Both the position numbers and the translations under genes were made by a program. 64,000 nucleotides of DNA from Mycobacteroides saopaulense. Its GTDB lineage: Bacteria > Actinomycetota > Actinomycetes > Mycobacteriales > Mycobacteriaceae. The stretch's first letter is position 1. Every line of letters starts with the position of its first letter. The stretch is from contig NZ_CP010271.1 in assembly GCF_001456355.1 (NCBI RefSeq), positions 1,674,001 through 1,738,000 on the forward strand, read 5' to 3'. Positions 55,993 through 64,000 of this stretch are shown piece after piece. The notes under the pieces were generated by a model. The model had not been told where the DNA came from. It did not search any database and saw only the letters and a program-made list of their open reading frames with translations.

Positions 55993-57014
55993 GACGAGCT
56001 CGCTGCGTTGTCGACTCCCGCTTCGTCGAATGTCGCCATCTGGGCGAGTGTGCCCACCGCGGCCTGTAAAACGGGCAGCGCGACGAGTGCGCCCGATCCC
56101 TCACCCAGTCGCATGTCCAGATCCAGCACGGGATCGAGCCGGAGACGTTGCAGGGCAAGGGAATGCGCGGGCTCGGTAGAGCGGTGTCCGGCAAGCCACC
56201 ACTGCCGTGCCCCCGGTGCCAGCTGCTCGGCCACAAGTGCGGCGGCGGTGACCACCAGTCCGTCGAGCAACACGGGAGTGCGTCGCACCGCCGCCTGCGC
56301 CACGAAACCGGCCATCGCCGCCAGGTCCGCGCCGCCCGCCCGGATGAGTAGCCCGACAGGATCGGTGCGCACGTCCCTGGTGCGGCGCAGCGCATCGCGG
56401 ACAGCGGCGGTCTTGCGCGCCCATCCGGCATCGTCGACGCCCGTGCCCCGGCCCACGACCGCCACCGGTTCGCTTCCGGTGAGCGCCGCCACCAACACCG
56501 TTGCCGGTGTGGTGTTTCCGATGCCCATGTCGCCCGCGATGAGCAGATCAGCTCCGCCGTCGATCTCGGTGTCGGCCAAGGCGATTCCGGTGGACAGCGC
56601 GCCGTGTGCCTGCTCCTCGGTGAGAGCGTCTTCGACGGCGATGTTGCCGCTGGGGCGGCCCACGGCGATGTCGGCGACGCGTACGCCTGCACCGGTCAGC
56701 GTGGCAAGCACGTTCACGGCCGCGCCGCCCGCTTCGATGTTCCGCACCATCTGCGCCGTCACCGACGGGGGATAGGCGGATACTCCGGCGGCTGCCACGC
56801 CGTGATCACCGGCGAAGACGACCACTCGTGGTCGCTGGAATGTCTTAGGCGGGCACTGGTTCTGGCATGCAGACGCCCACACCGACAGCTCCTCCAGGCG
56901 CCCCAGCGCACCGGCGGGCTTGGTGAGTCGCCGTTGACGCTCGCGTGCGGCATCGGCGATGTCGGGGTTGGGCGCCGTCACCGGGGTGAATCGCGGAGCT
57001 TCGGGTGAGGTCAC
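55989..57014 (-). CDS. cobT: nicotinate-nucleotide-dimethylbenzimidazole phosphoribosyltransferase
   Basis: A 341-residue enzyme that makes alpha-ribazole phosphate for the lower ligand of cobalamin. Motifs: [42 protein letters not shown], and the C-terminal [22 protein letters not shown] with the catalytic Glu. GTG at 57014 overlaps the cobU stop, giving a start typical of the family. Confidence 0.95.
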   Translation of the reverse strand: MTSPEAPRFTPVTAPNPDIADAARERQRRLTKPAGALGRLEELSVWASACQNQCPPKTFQRPRVVVFAGDHGVAAAGVSAYPPSVTAQMVRNIEAGGAAVNVLATLTGAGVRVADIAVGRPSGNIAVEDALTEEQAHGALSTGIALADTEIDGGADLLIAGDMGIGNTTPATVLVAALTGSEPVAVVGRGTGVDDAGWARKTAAVRDALRRTRDVRTDPVGLLIRAGGADLAAMAGFVAQAAVRRTPVLLDGLVVTAAALVAEQLAPGARQWWLAGHRSTEPAHSLALQRLRLDPVLDLDMRLGEGSGALVALPVLQAAVGTLAQMATFDEAGVDNAASSS

Positions 57015-57544
57015 GTGAGGCGTCCTTTGATGACCAACGGCTGGCCGGCGACCACCAGAACCACGCGTTCGCAGCGTGCTGCCACAGCCTGGTTCAGGGT
57101 CCCGAGCGTGTCGGTGAAGAGCCGCCCGGACGCGGTGTTGGGCACGATGGTCAGTCCGACCTCCGGGCTCACGATCACCAAGTCGACGGTGTAGGCGTCG
57201 ATCGCGTTCAGCAATTCGCCGATATCTGGGGTGACCGCATCGCTGCCGGTATCCCAAGCGTCCCGGGCGTCCATCGCCGCGGCCAGCCAGCCGCCGAGAT
57301 CGTCGACGAGCGTGGGCAGCGGTGCGCGCGTGTGTAACTCGCCCGCGATATCCGCCGTCTCGGCGGTCGTCCAGTGGGCGGGGCGCCGCGATCGGTGTGC
57401 GGCAACCCTGTGCGCCCACGCCGTGTCGTCGCTAGCCGACGATCCGGTGGCCAGGTATCGCGCGGGTCCCGCGGCGGGAAGCAGGGATTCGGCGAAACGC
57501 GACTTTCCCGAACGAATTCCACCAAGAACCAGCGTGGTAGGCAC
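57011..57544 (-). CDS. cobU: bifunctional adenosylcobinamide kinase / guanylyltransferase
   Basis: A 177-residue enzyme that phosphorylates and then guanylylates adenosylcobinamide. It has the P-loop [13 protein letters not shown] (residues ~7-19), the HRSRRP block with the guanylated His, and [13 protein letters not shown]. The start is GTG. It is first of the three cob genes and 6 bp after the DUF3043 gene on the same strand. Confidence 0.94.
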   Translation of the reverse strand: MPTTLVLGGIRSGKSRFAESLLPAAGPARYLATGSSASDDTAWAHRVAAHRSRRPAHWTTAETADIAGELHTRAPLPTLVDDLGGWLAAAMDARDAWDTGSDAVTPDIGELLNAIDAYTVDLVIVSPEVGLTIVPNTASGRLFTDTLGTLNQAVAARCERVVLVVAGQPLVIKGRLT

Positions 57545-57550
57545 GTGAGG

Positions 57551-58225
57551 CTAGACCGGCTCGCCGCGGTCCACCCGGGGACGCGGGGCGCGCATCTTGC
57601 GCAGCTGCGACGCGCGGCTTGCCGCGTACCAACCGAGCTTGAATCCGCTCTCGTCACTGGTGGGGAAGCGCTCGCCCACGCGCTTGTTCACGAGCCTGCC
57701 GACGAAGACACCGTCCACGATCATCACAAGCATCAGAACCAGCATCGCCGGGGTCATCCACATCTGCACCTGGACCGAGGGCACAGCGAACATGGTGAAG
57801 ATCAAGAAGAGCGCCAGCGGCATGAACAGCCCCAGCACGTTGCGCCGCGAGTCGACGATGTCGCGGGCGAAAGCACGCACCGGGCCCTTGTCGCGAGGCA
57901 GCAGGTATGCCTCGTCGCCGGCCATCATCTTTTCCCGGTTGTCGGCCATCCGGGCGCGCCGCTCGGCGTTCTCGATCTTGCGCTCGGCGCGTGACAGCTT
58001 CGGTCCGCGCAGGGCCTTACGCCGCTGCCGGGCCTCGGAGCTGGTCAATGGTGCCGGGGCGACGGGTCCGCGGCGCTTTCCGGCGTCCCGTTTGGGTGTG
58101 GGACGGCCCTTTCCGGACTGCACCGCCCCGGAAGTACCTGTGATGTCCGTCTCACCGGATGGCAATGTGGACGTCGCGGCAGCCTCGTCGGAGGGAGCGG
58201 ATTTCTTTCGGCCGAGCAGATTCAC
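57551..58225 (-). CDS. DUF3043 family membrane protein
   Basis: A 224-residue protein: ~85 residues of charged, Pro/Lys-rich cytoplasmic sequence, a conserved core (DEAYLLPRDKGPVRAFARDIVDSRRN), two transmembrane helices (~130-175), and a basic tail. Its function is unknown. The place next to the cob genes matches Rv2206. The start is GTG 58225, divergent from glycerate kinase with a 22-bp spacer. Confidence 0.88.
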   Translation of the reverse strand: MNLLGRKKSAPSDEAAATSTLPSGETDITGTSGAVQSGKGRPTPKRDAGKRRGPVAPAPLTSSEARQRRKALRGPKLSRAERKIENAERRARMADNREKMMAGDEAYLLPRDKGPVRAFARDIVDSRRNVLGLFMPLALFLIFTMFAVPSVQVQMWMTPAMLVLMLVMIVDGVFVGRLVNKRVGERFPTSDESGFKLGWYAASRASQLRKMRAPRPRVDRGEPV

Positions 58226-58235
58226 ACGCCCAGAT

Positions 58236-58241
58236 TATCCT
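58236..58241 (+). promoter_or_regulatory. -10 box (TATCCT) of a leaderless promoter for glycerate kinase
   Basis: TATCCT ends 6 nt before the ATG at 58248. Its upstream half lies in the 22-bp spacer to the divergent DUF3043 gene, so the -35 region would lie in that gene's coding sequence. Confidence 0.55.
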
Positions 58242-58247
58242 GCGCGA

Positions 58248-59309
58248 ATGAGTCAGATTCTGGTGGCGCCCGACAGCTTCGGTGACACACTCACCGCCAC
58301 CGAGGCGGCCAGCGTCATCGCGCAAGGATGGGGGAGCGTGCGCCCCGCCGACACCTTGACCGTCAGCCCGCAGTCCGACGGCGGCCCGGGGTTCGTCGAG
58401 GTGCTGGCGACTCAACTGCCCTCGGCCAGGCGGCACGCGGCACGGGTCCGAGGCCCGTTGGACGAGGACGTCGATGCCACCTGGCTGCTGGACGGGGTCA
58501 CCGCCTACGTCGAATGCGCGCAGGCCTGCGGGCTGCCGCTGCTACGGCAAGCTCCGACGGTTGACACGGCATGGCGCGCCGGCAGCGCAGGTGTCGGAGA
58601 ACTGATTGCGGCTGCCCTGGACGCCGGGGCGACGCGGATCGTGGTCGGCCTCGGAGGGAGCAGTTGCACCGACGGAGGCGCGGGACTCGTGGAAGCCCTC
58701 GGGGGGATCGGCCCAGCACAGCACCGGCTCATCACGACGGAACTGGTGGTTGCCAGTGACGTCGAGCATCCGCTGCTCGGTGCGCGTGGTGCGGCCGCGG
58801 TATTCGGCCCGCAGAAGGGTGCGGACCCGGACACCGTCAATCGCCTGGAGGCGCGGCTCGCCGAGTGGGCGACGGCATTGGAGGCCGGAACCGGCCGGTC
58901 CGTGCGAGATCTCGCCGGCGCGGGGGCAGCGGGCGGAATCGGGGCGGCACTGCTGGCGCTCGGCGGCCGTCGAGAATCGGGAGCGCGCATCCTCGCCGAG
59001 CACACCGGCCTGGATGCAGCGATTGCACGGGCCGATCTGGTGATCACCGGGGAGGGCAAGTTCGACGACCAAACCCTGCACGGCAAGGTGGCCGGGGCGG
59101 TGGCAGCGCGCGCCGCGGCTTCCGGCACTCCGGTGCTGGTGTTGGCCGGTCAAGTGGCGCTGACCGCCGCCGAGTACCAGCGGGTGGGTATCGCGCGCGC
59201 CGAATCGATCACCCAGTTCGCGGGGTCGGTGCAGCGGGCCATGGAGGACGCTGCCGGTCAGCTCGCCGGATTGGCGGCACTCGTCGCACGTGACTGGCCG
59301 GTGGGCTAG
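58248..59309 (+). CDS. glycerate kinase (GK-I type)
   Basis: A 353-residue kinase: ILVAPDSFGDTLTATEAASVIAQG at the front, SDGGPGFVEVL, VVGLGGSSCTDGGAGLVEALG, and VITGEGKFDDQTLHGKV near the end are all glycerate-kinase blocks. It phosphorylates glycerate for entry into lower glycolysis. It corresponds to Rv2205c. The start is set by a leaderless -10 box. Confidence 0.94.
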   Translation: MSQILVAPDSFGDTLTATEAASVIAQGWGSVRPADTLTVSPQSDGGPGFVEVLATQLPSARRHAARVRGPLDEDVDATWLLDGVTAYVECAQACGLPLLRQAPTVDTAWRAGSAGVGELIAAALDAGATRIVVGLGGSSCTDGGAGLVEALGGIGPAQHRLITTELVVASDVEHPLLGARGAAAVFGPQKGADPDTVNRLEARLAEWATALEAGTGRSVRDLAGAGAAGGIGAALLALGGRRESGARILAEHTGLDAAIARADLVITGEGKFDDQTLHGKVAGAVAARAAASGTPVLVLAGQVALTAAEYQRVGIARAESITQFAGSVQRAMEDAAGQLAGLAALVARDWPVG

Positions 59310-59410
59310 GGCATAGATGTAGGAATAGCCGCAGACGAGGTACCGTTGAGGTCAGAAGACGTCCCTACAAGGACGTCCACCCGAGAGCTTCGACCAGGGG
59401 AGATCCCACC

Positions 59411-59782
59411 ATGACTGTCCAAGACGAATCGACCGCCACTTCCGCCACCGAGGAAGCTCATGGCGTCGTCTTGACCGATGCCGCCGCCGCCAAGGCCAAG
59501 GCGCTGCTGGATCAGGAAGGCCGCGACGACCTGTCGCTGCGCATCGCCGTCCAGCCGGGTGGCTGCGCGGGTCTGCGGTACCAGCTGTTCTTCGACGACC
59601 GCGCCCTCGACGGCGACCTGACCGTCGACTTCGACGGTGTGACCCTCACCGTGGATCGCATGAGCGCGCCGTACGTGCAGGGCGCCTCCATCGACTTCGT
59701 CGACACCATCGAGAAGCAGGGCTTCACGATCGACAACCCGAACGCCACCGGCTCCTGCGCCTGCGGCGACTCCTTCAACTGA
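59411..59782 (+). CDS. IscA/ErpA-type iron-sulfur cluster insertion protein
   Basis: A 123-residue A-type carrier with the three conserved cysteines: one in PGGCAGLRYQL and two in GSCACGDSF at the end. It delivers Fe-S clusters to apo-enzymes, which could include LipA encoded in this window. It has a strong GGGGAGA ribosome site 7 nt before the ATG. Its stop abuts the convergent stop of the next gene (TGATCA). Confidence 0.95.
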   Translation: MTVQDESTATSATEEAHGVVLTDAAAAKAKALLDQEGRDDLSLRIAVQPGGCAGLRYQLFFDDRALDGDLTVDFDGVTLTVDRMSAPYVQGASIDFVDTIEKQGFTIDNPNATGSCACGDSFN

Positions 59783-60325
59783 TCAGAACGCGTTCCCGCC
59801 TCGCATGTACGCGGAGCAGACGTAGATCTTGTTGTCGTTGAGCAGTAATTCGGCCTGACCCTGCGGCGCATCCTTGCGCTTCTGGCTGGTCGCGGTGAAC
59901 AGCACCTTGAGCTGGTACTCGGAGAAGTAGACGATCTTGTCGATCGACTTGACCGTCGCCGTCCCGAAGGTGGCCACAAACTGTTGGGCGTTGGCGCGCA
60001 CGATCGTGTCATCGGTGTCTTTGTCGCGCACCGCGTCATACAGGCCGCAGCCGGCGTTGCGCGCCAGGGTCACGGTGTCGAGCCGGGCCATCGCATCCAG
60101 GTAGCCCTGGATGGTCTCCTGGATCCGCTCCTCACTGGGGCGGTGGGAGACGCCCGAATTCTTCGTCAGAAATCCCAGCAGCAGCGCCAGCACCACCAGC
60201 ACGGCCACCACGGCAGCGGGTGCGAGCCAACCGGGCACCTTGCGCTTGCGCTCCGGGTAGTCGACCGGGGGAGGCATGGGCGGTAAACCAGGGTAGGGCA
60301 CCGTCGAATAACCTGGTTCAGCCAT
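59783..60325 (-). CDS. membrane-anchored protein with lumazine-type NTF2-like outer domain (Rv2203-like)
   Basis: A 180-residue protein: Pro-rich N-terminus (YPGLPPMPPPVDYP), one transmembrane helix (~33-52), then an external domain with IQGYLDAMARLD...GCGLYDAVRD and ending KIYVCSAYMRGG. The two cysteines may form a disulfide. The external part resembles the small alpha+beta domains common behind single helices in mycobacteria; the fold assignment is inference. The ATG at 60325 has AGGAG upstream. Confidence 0.82.
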   Translation of the reverse strand: MAEPGYSTVPYPGLPPMPPPVDYPERKRKVPGWLAPAAVVAVLVVLALLLGFLTKNSGVSHRPSEERIQETIQGYLDAMARLDTVTLARNAGCGLYDAVRDKDTDDTIVRANAQQFVATFGTATVKSIDKIVYFSEYQLKVLFTATSQKRKDAPQGQAELLLNDNKIYVCSAYMRGGNAF

Positions 60326-60378
60326 TGATTCTCCTGAAAATCGTTTCCCCAGTCTCACTCCCCGACCACCCAGGCTAG

Positions 60379-63371
<2,993 letters not shown>

Positions 63372-63390
63372 GCGGCCAAGTATGCAACAT

Positions 63391-63410
63391 CACGGGACCT
63401 AGGTCCCGAC
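63391..63410. promoter_or_regulatory. DosR-box-like palindrome between asnB and ctaC
   Basis: The core CGGGACCTAGGTCCCG (63393-63408) is a perfect 16-bp palindrome. Against the DosR consensus TTSGGGACTWWAGTCCCSAA the 20-base site agrees at 15 positions, including both GGGAC/GTCCC half-sites at the right spacing. It lies about 22-37 bp upstream of the predicted asnB transcript start and about 112 bp before ctaC. Confidence 0.5.
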
Positions 63411-63519
63411 ACCGGCCCCGTCGCAGCCCTGATGCGACCGCGTGGTCTACGCTGCGTAGTATTCGATTGCTGCCACTGGTCAGCGATGGATTCTGCAGGC
63501 GAAACAGGAGGCTAAAAAC

Positions 63520-64000
63520 GTGACGTCACGGTCCGGCTCACGGTCGTCCCTGCTGGCCACTGTGGTGCTGTTGGGCGCGGCGAGCTTCCTGCTCAGCGGT
63601 TGTAGCGTCCAAGAAGTACTGCGGTTCGGTTGGCCCGAGGGAATCACTCCCGAGGCTCACGACTACATGGCCCCCTTGTGGACCTGGGCGGTTGTCGCCT
63701 CGTTGGTCGTCGGTGTCATCGTGTGGGCCCTGACCTTCTGGACCGTCGCGTTCCACCGTCACAAGCCCGGCGATACCGAGTTCCCGCGTCAGTTCGGCTA
63801 CAACCTGCCGCTGGAGCTGGTCCTGACGGTGGTGCCGTTCCTGATCATCGCGGTGCTCTTCTACTTCACGGTCGTGGTGCAGAACAAGGTCATGCACAAG
63901 GACCCGAACCCCGAGGTCGTCGTCGACGTCACCGCGTTCCAGTGGAACTGGAAGTTCGGCTACCAGAAGGTCGCGTTCAAGGACGGCAGCCTCAACTACG
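63520..64000 (+). CDS. ctaC: cytochrome c oxidase subunit II (partial, runs off the window)
   Basis: The first 160 residues are present. A lipoprotein signal ends in LLSGC, then two transmembrane helices ([20 protein letters not shown] and [17 protein letters not shown]) and the conserved FQWNWKFGY start of the cupredoxin domain; the CuA ligands lie beyond the window. It takes electrons from cytochrome c (the bcc complex) in the aa3 oxidase. GTG at 63520 is fixed by AGGAGG 8 nt upstream. Confidence 0.95.
   Translation, partial: MTSRSGSRSSLLATVVLLGAASFLLSGCSVQEVLRFGWPEGITPEAHDYMAPLWTWAVVASLVVGVIVWALTFWTVAFHRHKPGDTEFPRQFGYNLPLELVLTVVPFLIIAVLFYFTVVVQNKVMHKDPNPEVVVDVTAFQWNWKFGYQKVAFKDGSLNY

Overview
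The window reads as chromosomal DNA of a rapidly growing mycobacterium, most likely of the abscessus/chelonae group. The DNA is G+C-rich with dense genes. The conserved genes follow, in reverse orientation, the order I recall for M. tuberculosis Rv2229c to Rv2200c: zinc-ribbon protein, RNase H/phosphatase, CYTH-CHAD, panB, two Hip1-type hydrolases, glnA2, glnE, glnA1, a DUF4191 protein, lipA, lipB, a TIGR01777 epimerase, dlaT, pepB, gcvT, ilvE, cobS-cobT-cobU, a DUF3043 protein, glycerate kinase, an IscA-type Fe-S protein, adenosine kinase, asnB and ctaC. The species guess is inference from memory of gene order; no search was possible.

Layout. 1-9.1 kb: RNase H fusion, HugZ-like protein, a DUF222/HNH (13E12-type) gene with two DnaA-box-like sites in front, a five-gene moxR3-type operon with every junction a 4-nt overlap, a VOC gene that looks frameshifted, and a methyltransferase. 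9.4-9.8 kb: RNase P RNA. 9.8-20.3 kb: RNB nuclease, CYTH-CHAD protein, an orphan fatty-acyl-AMP ligase, panB, a WS/DGAT acyltransferase and the tandem hydrolases. 20.4-24.7 kb: glnA2 and glnE. 24.6-34.3 kb: an accessory block between glnE and glnA1. It opens with a small low-G+C island (a glutamine/proline-rich secreted protein and a lipoprotein) bracketed by 61-bp direct repeats of the glnE 3' end. It then holds two hemophore-like proteins around a MarR/VOC divergon, a PrrAB-like two-component system, an NTF2-like protein, an EEP phosphatase, tandem DoxX proteins and HchA. 34.4-35.9 kb: glnA1 with a GlnR-like site upstream. 36.0-42.0 kb: an RDD protein, then a second accessory block (MFS exporter, PF13444 acyltransferase, SidA-type N-hydroxylase, TetR, P450). 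42.0-47.2 kb: lipoate synthesis and the E2 acyltransferase. 47.3-49.6 kb: a TetR/SDR operon with clear operators. 49.6-64 kb: pepB, gcvT, ilvE, a Tat-exported purple acid phosphatase, the cob genes, glycerate kinase, Fe-S assembly, adenosine kinase, asnB and the start of ctaC.

How the genes work together: glnA1, glnA2 and glnE form the glutamine synthetase/adenylyltransferase group; lipB-lipA make and attach the lipoyl cofactor used by dlaT next door and by the glycine cleavage system that includes gcvT; cobU-cobT-cobS finish the cobalamin nucleotide loop. Many start codons sit 6-8 nt behind a TANNNT box, the layout of leaderless mycobacterial mRNAs. Several tail-to-tail pairs share or abut stop codons.
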